Shown in pieces: positions 26,138 to 34,700 of a stretch of 64,000 nucleotides of DNA. Location of the stretch: contig JAITFZ010000024.1 in assembly GCA_031280965.1 (NCBI GenBank), forward strand, positions 1 through 64,000, given 5' to 3'. The notes beneath the pieces are model-generated. The model was not told where the DNA came from. It saw only the letters and a list, made by a program, of their open reading frames with translations, and did not search any database. The stretch's first letter is position 1; every line of letters starts with the position of its first letter. The DNA is from Oscillospiraceae bacterium. Lineage in GTDB: Bacteria; Bacillota; Clostridia; Oscillospirales; Ruminococcaceae. Both the position numbers and the translations under genes were made by a program.

Positions 26138-26875
26138 ATGAACAACATTCAGAAGTTAGCGCAGGCTATAAAATCTCACGAGCGGATTGTATTTTTCGGC
26201 GGAGCGGGAGTTTCAACAGAAAGCGGTGTACCCGATTTCAGAAGCGCGGACGGAATCTTCAACAATAACGAAAGCGCCGAAACACTGCTCTCCTACAGCT
26301 ATTTCAAGCTTAATCCCACCCGCTTCATGGAATTCTACCGCACAAAATTGTTTTTCCCCGATGTAAAACCTAATTTCGCACATAATTACCTTGCAAAATT
26401 AGAAAAAGCCGAAAAGCTTCATGCGGTTATTACGCAGAATGTCGACGGGCTTCATCAGAAAGCGGGAAGCGGAAACGTCATTGAACTCCACGGTACGGCG
26501 CATAAGTGCTTCTGTGATTTGTGCAAAGAAGCGCAGCCTGCCGTTGTTGTCAATGAGTTTGTAAACCCTGCCGAATTGCCTTTCTGCAAGTGCGGCGGTG
26601 TGATTCGCCCCGCAATCATAATGTACGAGGAGCCGCTTGACCCGGATGTAACGGGCAGGGCAATCCGCGCTATCGCCGAAGCCGATATGCTAATCATCGC
26701 GGGAACATCGCTTCGTGTTTATCCCGCCGCATCCTATATCGGCTATTTTACAGGCAATTGCCTTGCGGTCATTAACCGCGAAGCTATTGCAGCTAAAGCA
26801 GATATAGTGATTGAAGGAAGTGTCGGGGAAACATTCAAAAAAATCAATATAATTTTAAGAGAAAGAGGGTTTTAA
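26138..26875 (+). CDS. NAD-dependent protein deacylase, sirtuin
   Basis: Sirtuins remove acyl groups from lysines while consuming NAD. The 245-residue protein has the Rossmann NAD loop GAGVSTESGVPDFRS (about 23-37), TQNVDGLH (99-106), the catalytic H118 in IELHGT and zinc cysteines in CFCDLC and FCKCGG. Length matches bacterial CobB/SrtN. A longer frame opens at 26045 but includes the promoter; the start at 26138 lies exactly at the predicted transcript start, so translation is probably leaderless. It is followed after 2 bases by the GH3 gene, suggesting co-transcription. Confidence 0.93.
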   Translation: MNNIQKLAQAIKSHERIVFFGGAGVSTESGVPDFRSADGIFNNNESAETLLSYSYFKLNPTRFMEFYRTKLFFPDVKPNFAHNYLAKLEKAEKLHAVITQNVDGLHQKAGSGNVIELHGTAHKCFCDLCKEAQPAVVVNEFVNPAELPFCKCGGVIRPAIIMYEEPLDPDVTGRAIRAIAEADMLIIAGTSLRVYPAASYIGYFTGNCLAVINREAIAAKADIVIEGSVGETFKKINIILRERGF

Positions 26876-26877
26876 CA

Positions 26878-28968
26878 ATGACCGACTACAAAAAAGCCGC
26901 ACGCGCACTTATCTCACAAATGACCCTTGAAGAAAAAGTTTCGCAGATGCTTCACGGCTCTGCCGCGATTCCGCGGCTCGGAATCCCCGCTTACAACTGG
27001 TGGAACGAAGCACTGCACGGCGTTGCACGCGCCGGAACGGCTACGGTGTTCCCGCAGGCAATCGCTATGGCGGCAATGTTCGATGAAGAATTGATTTATG
27101 AGATTGCGGTCGCTGTTTCAGACGAGGGGCGGGCAAAGTATCACGCTTATCAGGAAGAAGGCGACAGAGATATTTACAAGGGGCTGACTTTCTGGTCTCC
27201 GAACATCAACATCTTCCGCGACCCGCGCTGGGGCAGAGGTCACGAGACTTACGGCGAAGACCCGTACTTAACCGCACGGCTCGGCATTAAGTTTGTAAAC
27301 GGTCTTCAGGGTCCGGACAAGAACCACCTGAAGACCGCCGCCTGTGCCAAGCATTTCGCGGTACATTCGGGTCCCGAAGGCATAAGGCACGAATTCGATG
27401 CGGTGTGTAATGACTACGACCTCTGGAATACATATCTGCCGCAATTTGAGGCGATGGTTTATGAAGCGGACGTAGAGGGCTTCATGCCCGCGTACAACCG
27501 CACGAACGGCGAACCTTGTTGCGGCTCAACAGCGCTGCTTGTGGATATTTTACGCGGGAAGTGGAGCTTCGACGGCTATGTAACGTCCGACTGCTGGGCA
27601 ATTAAAGACTTCCACGAGAAGCACAAAGTTACGTCAAACGCAACGGAATCGGTCGCGCTTGCCGTTAACGCGGGTTGTCACCTCAACTGCGGAAACCTTT
27701 ACGGTTACTGCCTGATTGCTGTGAAAGAGGGTTTACTTTCGGAAGAAAAAATCAACGATGCGGTTGAGCATCTTTACGTTACGCGAATGAAACTCGGCTT
27801 ACTCGGCGCGCCCGAAATTCCCGAATATATCAACATTCCTTATGATATACTCGACTGCCCAAAACACAAGGCATTAAACTTAAAAGCCTCACAAAACGGC
27901 ATTGTCATGCTGAAAAACGACGGCGCTCTGCCGCTTGACCCCGCGAAAATCAAATCTGTTGCCGTAATAGGGCCCAACGCCAACAACCGCACCGCCCTTA
28001 TCGGGAATTACTTCGGGACGGCGAGAGAGCTTATTACCGTTGTAGAGGGAATCAGCGAAAAAGCGGACGAACACGGCTTCCGCGTGTATTATGCCGAGGG
28101 CTGTCACCTTTTCAAAGACAGATTGAGTATCTTAGCTTTTAAAGACGACCGCGAATCGGAGGCTGTTTCTGCCGTTAAACACAGCGACGCCGTTGTAGTT
28201 TGTCTCGGTCTTGACTCAACGGTTGAAGGTGAGGAAAACGACCTTGGAAACGAGTTCGGAGGCGGCGATAAAGAAGGGCTTAACTTCCCCGGAAGACAGC
28301 AACATCTCCTTGAAAAAGTAACAAAAGCCGCAAACGGGAAACCCGTGATTCTCGTCACGCTTGCCGGAAGCGCAATGGCGGTTACGTGGGCTGACGAGAA
28401 TGTAGGCGCGATTCTGCACGGCTTTTATCCCGGCGCACAGGGCGGCAGGGCAATCGCCGACATCATCTTCGGCAAAGTCAGCCCGTCGGGTAAGCTTCCG
28501 GTGACCTTTTACAGAAGCGATACCGACCTGCCGGATTTCTGCGATTATAACATGGAAAACCGCACGTACCGCTACTTTAGGGGCGAACCGCTGTACCCGT
28601 TCGGGTTTGGATTAGGGTATTGCAAGTTCGAGATGAGCGGTGTCGGCGCTACCGAAAACGAAGTAACGCTTACCGTAAAAAACAACGGCTCTATGCAAGC
28701 CGCCGAGATTGTGCAAGTCTATGCATCTAATCCTAACCTGCGTGAAGTCCGCAGTCTGATTGGATTTAAAAGAACCGAGCTTGAAGCGGGGCAATCGAAA
28801 ACCGTTGTAATCCCGCTCGACAAAAACGCTTTCTTCCGCCGCGACAGTAACGGCGACCTTTATAAAGTTGGCGGGAAGTACGAAATAAGCGTGGGGTTCA
28901 GTCAGCCGGATGAGAGAAGTGTACGGCTTTGCGGGGTAAAGCCGGCAGTTGTTATGCTTAATGTTTGA
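26878..28968 (+). CDS. Glycoside hydrolase family 3 beta-glycosidase
   Basis: The 696-residue enzyme has the GH3 N-terminal barrel (SQMLHGSAAIPRLGIPAYNW, WNEALHGVARAG, CAKHFAVHSGPE), the nucleophile D238 in VTSDCWAI, the GH3 C-terminal alpha/beta domain (KSVAVIGPNANN; GLDSTVEGEENDLGNEFGGG) and a fibronectin III-like end (about 600-690). The YNWWNEALHGVA motif is typical of beta-xylosidase/glucosidase subgroups. There is no signal peptide, so it should cleave imported oligosaccharides in the cytoplasm, which fits xylan use with the GH11 protein in this window. Cellobiose and other substrates remain possible. Confidence 0.93.
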   Translation: MTDYKKAARALISQMTLEEKVSQMLHGSAAIPRLGIPAYNWWNEALHGVARAGTATVFPQAIAMAAMFDEELIYEIAVAVSDEGRAKYHAYQEEGDRDIYKGLTFWSPNINIFRDPRWGRGHETYGEDPYLTARLGIKFVNGLQGPDKNHLKTAACAKHFAVHSGPEGIRHEFDAVCNDYDLWNTYLPQFEAMVYEADVEGFMPAYNRTNGEPCCGSTALLVDILRGKWSFDGYVTSDCWAIKDFHEKHKVTSNATESVALAVNAGCHLNCGNLYGYCLIAVKEGLLSEEKINDAVEHLYVTRMKLGLLGAPEIPEYINIPYDILDCPKHKALNLKASQNGIVMLKNDGALPLDPAKIKSVAVIGPNANNRTALIGNYFGTARELITVVEGISEKADEHGFRVYYAEGCHLFKDRLSILAFKDDRESEAVSAVKHSDAVVVCLGLDSTVEGEENDLGNEFGGGDKEGLNFPGRQQHLLEKVTKAANGKPVILVTLAGSAMAVTWADENVGAILHGFYPGAQGGRAIADIIFGKVSPSGKLPVTFYRSDTDLPDFCDYNMENRTYRYFRGEPLYPFGFGLGYCKFEMSGVGATENEVTLTVKNNGSMQAAEIVQVYASNPNLREVRSLIGFKRTELEAGQSKTVVIPLDKNAFFRRDSNGDLYKVGGKYEISVGFSQPDERSVRLCGVKPAVVMLNV

Positions 28969-29061
28969 TTTAATGAATTTTGTGAATATTATACAGAAAA
29001 ACACGTGGGTTTTTGTTAATGTTTTTCGACATATTTTTACACACATTTGAAAAATATATGT

Positions 29062-29165
29062 TATAATGTTGCTTTCCACGCAAAATGACAAAAACTGACA
29101 CGCAAAATGACAAAAAACGCCCTGAATGTTGAGAAGTTAAAAACTCACAACAGGGCGTTTTTACG
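29062..29165 (+). ncRNA. Candidate small RNA with its own promoter and terminator
   Basis: An extended -10 (TGTTATAAT, hexamer 29062-29067) has no good -35. It is followed by two direct copies of CACGCAAAATGACAAAAA (29077-29094, 29099-29116) and at once by a terminator: AAAAACGCCCTG (29113-29124) pairs with CAGGGCGTTTTT (29151-29162), with more pairing inside. A transcript of about 90 bases would result. There is no ORF. The terminator alone could also belong to the GH3 gene, whose stop is 145 bases upstream. Confidence 0.4.
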
Positions 29166-29355
29166 ATTGCAAAGCTATTTGATGGCATTTTTCGCGGGGA
29201 ATTATACAAAGAGTAATATCTGCGGTTTGTCTCATAAAAATCTTTCAGCAAAATGCATAATTTACGCTTGTGGTTTTTCATTTTAGATTCTCAAATATTG
29301 CGAAAACGGTATTGCCGAAATGATTTGAAAGTTCATATTTTCATTGGCGAGGAAT
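29166..29355. other. Gene-free spacer
   Basis: I see no supported gene, promoter pair or inverted repeat in this AT-rich stretch between the candidate small RNA and the small doubtful ORF downstream. Confidence 0.4.
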
Positions 29356-29526
29356 TTAAACCTTAATTAAACTCGAATCAACAACAGCCGCCGTAACCAG
29401 TCCGTTACGCCCTATGACTACCCTCGTGCCGTTCGGAGGCTCTAAAACATCGAATATTTCGGAATAAACCCAGCCCGACAAAGCGCAACCGTTAAATGTT
29501 CGTGCGCCCTGCTTATTACTGCACAT
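29356..29526 (-). CDS. Small ORF, possible gene remnant
   Basis: The 56-residue ORF (MCSNKQGARTFNGCALSGWV, then YSEIFDVLEPPNGTRVVIGR) has protein-like composition with Gly/Pro turns and hydrophobic strands. There is no good ribosome-binding site and it begins abruptly, so it may be the tail of a degraded gene. I do not recognise a family. Confidence 0.25.
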   Translation of the reverse strand: MCSNKQGARTFNGCALSGWVYSEIFDVLEPPNGTRVVIGRNGLVTAAVVDSSLIKV

Positions 29527-29574
29527 TATAATACTAATGCGAGAAGAGATTATTTAGCAAGGCATGAAATCGGT

Positions 29575-29976
29575 ATGCGGGACGAAACATTGAGAGTAAC
29601 AGTATCGGAAGATGAGATTGCGTGGGGGCTTTCACCCGTTATTGATTACTCGTTCCACGTTATCAAATTAAATGAAACAATAAGGGGTGAGGTCAAGGGT
29701 GAAGAAATCTGTGTTCTGTTCCCAAGCAACATCACTGCGCCCGATATTAAGGAGAACGTGATTATATTTTTAAACGCCCGCTTAGTTGACGGATTTGTAT
29801 TTTATGTGCCTGTTTCTCTTGAACACAGCGTTTTCGCTTACGACAGAAGAGACCGACTTTATTCTTTTTCAAATATGCAAGAACTTTCCGCTTTTGACGG
29901 ACGAAATAAGTCGGAGTTGATTGAGATAATAAAAAGCTCAGAGATTTTTAATGTAATGTTCGATTTCGATTCATAA
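29575..29976 (+). CDS. Hypothetical protein, 133 residues
   Basis: The protein has alternating hydrophobic strands (SFHVIKLNETIRGEV, EEICVLFPSNI, VIIFLNARLVDGFVFYVPVS) and ends in acidic FDFDS. The frame stays open upstream of the first ATG and no ribosome-binding site is seen, so the true start may be different or the gene may be 5'-truncated. A bidirectional terminator follows immediately. No family is recognisable. Confidence 0.5.
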   Translation: MRDETLRVTVSEDEIAWGLSPVIDYSFHVIKLNETIRGEVKGEEICVLFPSNITAPDIKENVIIFLNARLVDGFVFYVPVSLEHSVFAYDRRDRLYSFSNMQELSAFDGRNKSELIEIIKSSEIFNVMFDFDS

Positions 29977-29983
29977 TAACAAC

Positions 29984-30020
29984 CCGGCGGTCAAATGAAA
30001 CTGACCGCCGGTATATTTTT
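29984..30020. terminator. Terminator shared by two convergent genes
   Basis: CCGGCGGTCA and TGACCGCCGG form a 10-bp GC-rich stem with an 8-base loop, followed on the plus strand by TATATTTTTATT. It lies between convergent stops at 29976 and 30024. Confidence 0.75.
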
Positions 30021-30023
30021 ATT

Positions 30024-30596
30024 CTAATCTTCATCTCCGTTTGACGCCGCCGGTTCTTCAACATTTGCGGCGGCTTCGGTTTCCTCCGGCGCTTCCCTTG
30101 CCCCCCACTTCTCCTGAACCCTCACCGATTCCCTCTCCTGCATTTTCACAAGGTCGGCGTTAATCCTGTCGATTATAGGTGTAGCGGCTGTTCTCGGCTT
30201 CGGAGATTCCATTGCTTTGTCAATGTTATTGCCGAGGTTTTTATTCATTATGTCAAGGTTGCCGGTCAGCGCAGAGAGCTGCTCCCTCTTTAAACTCGTG
30301 TCAACCCCGCGCAACTGGTCCATTCTAATTTCAGACAAGAGTGTCCTCGCCCTGTTTTCAATTCCGAGACGTGCAGAGTTCATCGTCTTCACCGACGCCA
30401 TAGACGCGCCCGCTCCGAAGAAAAAGTCCATTCCCGTTTGATTTCGGTCGTTATTGTCGCCAAGCGATGTAAAAAGCCCCGTTGCGCTGTGCTGAACACT
30501 TGCGAGTCTTGCGGCTTGCGCTTCCCGTATTTCTTCCTTAGAAGCGTTTTTCGGCGTAATTGCGCCCCCCGATACCATATTTTGAACAGTAGACAT
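30024..30596 (-). CDS. Hypothetical helical cytoplasmic protein
   Basis: The start at 30596 is chosen because GGAGGAGC lies 6 bases upstream; an ATG 15 bases earlier overlaps that site. The 190-residue protein is rich in Ala, Asn, Glu and Met, with long helical segments (ASKEEIREAQAARLASVQ, DTSLKREQLSALTGNLDI, ADLVKMQERESVRVQEKW) and an acidic Ala/Glu tail ending NGDED. A Gly-rich turn (FFFGAGASMAS) sits in the middle. There is no signal peptide, membrane segment or cysteine. I do not recognise a family. Confidence 0.65.
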   Translation of the reverse strand: MSTVQNMVSGGAITPKNASKEEIREAQAARLASVQHSATGLFTSLGDNNDRNQTGMDFFFGAGASMASVKTMNSARLGIENRARTLLSEIRMDQLRGVDTSLKREQLSALTGNLDIMNKNLGNNIDKAMESPKPRTAATPIIDRINADLVKMQERESVRVQEKWGAREAPEETEAAANVEEPAASNGDED

Positions 30597-30793
30597 AATT
30601 AGCTCCTCCATAAAAATAGCTGTCAGATATACTCATAAATAATATCGAACGCAGACACTGAAAACTTTAGCAAAAACAAAAAATATTTTTTTATTTTATA
30701 TGCAACCTTTTGCATTGCTGTATCGTGTTATTATTATAGCGCGGTTTCATATTCGCAGCGTGCAGGCGGCGGTGAGCAATGCGTTATTGTCAG

Positions 30794-30837
30794 GTGTGCG
30801 GGCGAACAGCGCGCTACGCGTTGTTCAGCCCCTACAC
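30794..30837. repeat. GTAGGGG hairpin element 1
   Basis: On the minus strand GTGTAGGGGCTGAACA pairs imperfectly with TGTTCGCCCGCACAC around a GC-rich core. It overlaps the 3' end of the HD gene by 6 bases. Related hairpins containing GTAGGGG occur at 54977-55013 and 61828-61852. Confidence 0.5.
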
Positions 30838-31503
30838 GATTTTAGAATTATTCATAACTAATCTGAAACTGATTCCCAGCGCTTGCGCCGAACGTCTGCA
30901 AAGCGACATTCTTTGCAGGAAAATCTCGAAATATTCCATAATCGAGCTGATTTCCTTGTCTATGATTAAATCTAAGAACAGCTCGCTTTTATCCTCTGAA
31001 AAATAATAACGCGACTGCACACAGGCATAATTTACCCTGTCGTGAATGTCGTGTATATCCCAGTTTTCGCCGCAATGCCTTACGCGGGAACGGCGAACGT
31101 CCATCTTATCCGCTAAAATCACAGCGGCGGCAATCGGGTTGACGGGCGTTGCAGTATGTTCATCGTGGTTGCCTATGGCTGAAATAATCACCGCGATTTC
31201 TTCGGCGGGCATGGCGAGCTTGTCAAGCAGGTTGAGTGCCATGATTGCGCCGGTTTGGGCGTGATTGCTGCGGTTAACGCAGTTGCCTATATCGTGCATG
31301 TAACCCGCGATTTGTGCGAGTTCGCACTCCCGCTCCGAATAACCCAGCGTACTTAAAATATCATAAGCCGCTTCTGCCGTGATTGCCGCGTGAGGACCCG
31401 AATGTTCGGTGTAACCCATAGATTCCAGCGCCTTGTCGGCGTGGTTGATGTAGGTTTGAATATCGCTGTTTTGTTTTATATACTTATAGGTGACATTACT
31501 CAT
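30832..31503 (-). CDS. HD-domain phosphohydrolase
   Basis: The 223-residue protein has the metal-binding HD pattern: H38 (GPHAAITAEAAYDIL), H70-D71 in GYMHDIGN, H81 in SNHAQTGA, NHDEHT (about 107-112) and the closing D in ILADKMDVRRSRVRH. Such enzymes hydrolyse phosphate esters, often nucleotides or cyclic dinucleotides; the substrate is not evident. The start at 31503 is preceded by the AAGAAAGGACTTTATG leader shared with the ROK and pfkA genes; a frame extension upstream runs through that leader. It is divergent from the GH11 gene. Confidence 0.88.
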   Translation of the reverse strand: MSNVTYKYIKQNSDIQTYINHADKALESMGYTEHSGPHAAITAEAAYDILSTLGYSERECELAQIAGYMHDIGNCVNRSNHAQTGAIMALNLLDKLAMPAEEIAVIISAIGNHDEHTATPVNPIAAAVILADKMDVRRSRVRHCGENWDIHDIHDRVNYACVQSRYYFSEDKSELFLDLIIDKEISSIMEYFEIFLQRMSLCRRSAQALGISFRLVMNNSKIV

Positions 31504-31508
31504 GTTTT

Positions 31509-31611
31509 CATAAAGTCCTTTCTTCACCAACGAGGAATAAAAATGACATTTTCCCCGCCTCGGTTGTATTTTGTTTCAAACTGTTTTCATAAAGTCCTTT
31601 CTCCGCCAACG
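31509..31611 (-). repeat. Leader repeat of the HD gene: one full and one partial unit
   Basis: The full 73-base unit (31509-31581) matches those before pfkA at most positions, including the sense blocks GTTTGAAACAAAATACAAC and AGAAAGGACTTTATGA. A second copy starts 79 bases upstream at 31588 but diverges after about 24 bases. The unit is inside the transcript predicted from the promoter at 31624-31652. ATGAAAACATGA at the gene start encodes Met-Lys-Thr-stop, overlapping the HD start codon. Confidence 0.8.
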
Positions 31612-31623
31612 TCAATTTTTATA

Positions 31624-31652
31624 AGTATAACACAAATTTTGTCTGTTGTCTA
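31624..31652 (-). promoter_or_regulatory. Promoter of the HD gene
   Basis: TAGACA (31647-31652) and TATACT (31624-31629) are 17 bases apart, with a transcript start near 31617 and a leader of about 115 bases. Confidence 0.65.
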
Positions 31653-31665
31653 CTGTAAATTTTCC

Positions 31666-31694
31666 TTGCAATATAATCTCTTATATGTTATTAT
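31666..31694 (+). promoter_or_regulatory. Promoter of the GH11-dockerin gene
   Basis: TTGCAA (31666-31671) and TATTAT (31689-31694) are 17 bases apart. Its -35 is 13 bases from the -35 of the divergent HD gene, so the two promoters face away from a shared centre. Confidence 0.65.
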
Positions 31695-31738
31695 AAAGAT
31701 GTACAACTATAAAAATATCATTTCAGGAGGAATTCACT

Positions 31739-34700
31739 ATGGCAAATAAAGTAAAGGTAAACCGTTTTGTCGCGGCTTTAACGGCATTTGTGTTCGTTAT
31801 TACCGCATTTGGCGTCGGTTATCTCGCGCCGCTGACGGTAAGCGCATCTGCTTCTCTCGTTATCACTTCTAACCTCATTCAGCGAATCGGCGACTGGGAC
31901 GTTGAATACTGGCGTGACGGCGGAACAGGAACCATGACTTATCATAATAACGGCACGTTCTCTGCCGATTGGGATGTAAGAAACATGGGCGACGGCAGTA
32001 AAAATATACTATTCCGCACGGGCAGGAAATTCGGTACGCCGGCAGGGGTAACTCAATCTCACGAACAAATTGGTGAAATAATTCTTAATTTTGACGCAAC
32101 ACACTCTACTGATACAAACTCTCTCCTTTGCGTATACGGCTGGACTACCAAAAGCACTGTGGAGTGGTATATCATTGAAAGCTGGGGAACTTACGCGAAA
32201 GGCAGGGCTTCCTCGCAAGCAGTGTTTATAGGTACGTATACTGTTGCCGGAGAGGGTACATATGAGTTTTATATATCGAACGAGAGGGTAAATGTGCCTT
32301 CTATATTTAGTCCCAGTGATACTTTCCCGCAGTATTTCAGTATCCGCAGCGACGCATCGGGCAAACGCACCGGCGGCACTGTTTCGGTTTCCGAGCATTT
32401 CAGGCAATGGGAATTACTTAACGGCACGGTAGTAGATAATGTTACATATAATGTGAACATGGGCGGCGCTTTGTATGAAGTTGCATTCTGCGTCGAAGCT
32501 TTTGGCGGCTCGGGCAATGCGGCAGTAAATAACCTCTCACTGCAATTTGGCAATACCACCATAAACAGCAAGGGAAGCGATAACAGCATCAACCTTAATA
32601 ACTTTAACTTTGGTGCAGACATAAACGAGTTCACAAACTGGTCATATAACGCAGGCACCCGTACATTCAATATTAATGACGATGTCATCGCTAACGGCAC
32701 AATGAATATAACAAGCGATATAACTTTCAATATCGCCGACACTAAAACTCTGACTTTAGCCGGCAGTATACAAGGTTCGGGCGGGGTTATAATAACCGGC
32801 ATAGGTACGGCGATTTTTAACGGTATAAACAGCTATACGGGCAATACCTCAGTGAATGGTGCGTTATTGAGTCTGAACAGTAACTACACCATCCCCGCAA
32901 ACAGTACATTTACTGTAGGTAATTCTGCCACCCCTTCTGCTTCGTTACTCAGAATAGGCAATAACACAACACTTACCGTTGCCGGCACACTCACCAACAA
33001 TGAAACGCTCACAAACAACGGTTTTCTCGCAGTAAGCAACGGCGGCGTTCTGAATATAGGAACAGGCGGCGAAAGAGGTACTGTTACGGGAAATATTATT
33101 AACAACGGTAATGTCACGTTCAACAGAAGCGGCTCAACTCTCAATTACGGCGGCATTATCTCCGGCACCGGCTCCCTCACCAAATCCGGCGCGGGTACGC
33201 TCACGCTTTCCGGCGCGAATACTTACACCGGCGGCACAACCATAAACGCCGGCATATTGCATGTCATCGGTACTTTGGGTACAGGCGGCAATTACGGAGG
33301 AACTATTGCTATCAGCGGCGGAACTTTAGAAATCGCTCAAACCGCCAATCAAACCCTAAGCGGCATTATTTCCGGCGCAGGCGCCCTCACCAAATCCGGT
33401 TCGGGTACGCTCACGCTTACAGGCGTGAATACCTACTCCGGCAGTACGACAGTAAACGCGGGAACACTGACTCTCGGCGCTAACCGCACGGCAACCGGAG
33501 CGCACACAATAATAAGCGGCGCAACGCTTATCATAAACGCCGTGATTATTAATAACGGCACACTCACCAACGGCGGTACGCTGACGGTAAACAGCGGCAG
33601 AACATTAACACAGAACGGCGCGGCAACAAACACCGGAATCGTAAACAACAACGGTATAATCAACGGTACAAATGCGAATGTACTTGCCCCTCCCACCATA
33701 AACATCGGCGCGCAAAACGCACATTTAATTGTAGGTGAACCAAACAGTACAACAGGCGCCGGATTCACGGTCTCAACGATAAACACCGTAACAGGTAATC
33801 CGACAATCGCCTGGTTCTCGGACGCAATAGGTACAGTGCCGGCAACCGCTCCGCCGGCAGCTGTGGTTGTAGCTTTTCAAAATGCGAGCGGCGCGAATAT
33901 CACGACAGGGATTCCCGCTATGGTGAGAATACTGACAGGCATTACCGCAACTGAAGCATTCAATATGATTGCGGGAACGTATTATTTCAGATTGACGATT
34001 GGCAATACGGTTTCAAACGTTGCCACTCTTATAATTACCGAACACGGCACGCCAACCATCACCATAGGCGCACAGAGCGGCGCACTGACGGCGGGCGTAG
34101 CGAATGCGGCGGGCATTACTTTCCCTGTCGAACCGCGAAACAACGTAGCGGCTAACGTGGTTCCAATGATTACATGGTATACGAATTCGAGCGCTACAGC
34201 AACGGCAGGCGTTCCCACGGGCGTAACTACAACTTTCCTTAATGCAAGCGGTACGCCTATGGCGACGGGCGCGGCGGGAATTCCGGGCAGTATCAGAATA
34301 ACCACAACCAATCAGACTGTTGCGGGGACGTATTTTTTCAGAGTAACGATTGGCGGTACGGTATCAAACCTCGGGACGCTTACAATATCAGCGCCGGGCG
34401 CCATTACAATTACAGCACAACCTCAAAACAGAACGGTTACGGCAGGAAGCATAACCGGAAATTTATCTGTCACGGCTAATATAACAGGCGGCGGGACGCT
34501 TAGTTATCAGTGGTTCTCGAACACTGTAAACAGTAACACGGGCGGTACGCAAATCGCGGGCGCAACAAGCGCAACTTTCAATATACCAACCAATCTGGCG
34601 GCGGGAACATATTATTATTTCTGCATTGTCAGAGCCACGAATGCGACAGATGTGCGCTCCTCTGTGGCAATTGTTACAGTTAATGCGGCTTCGGGCGGCG

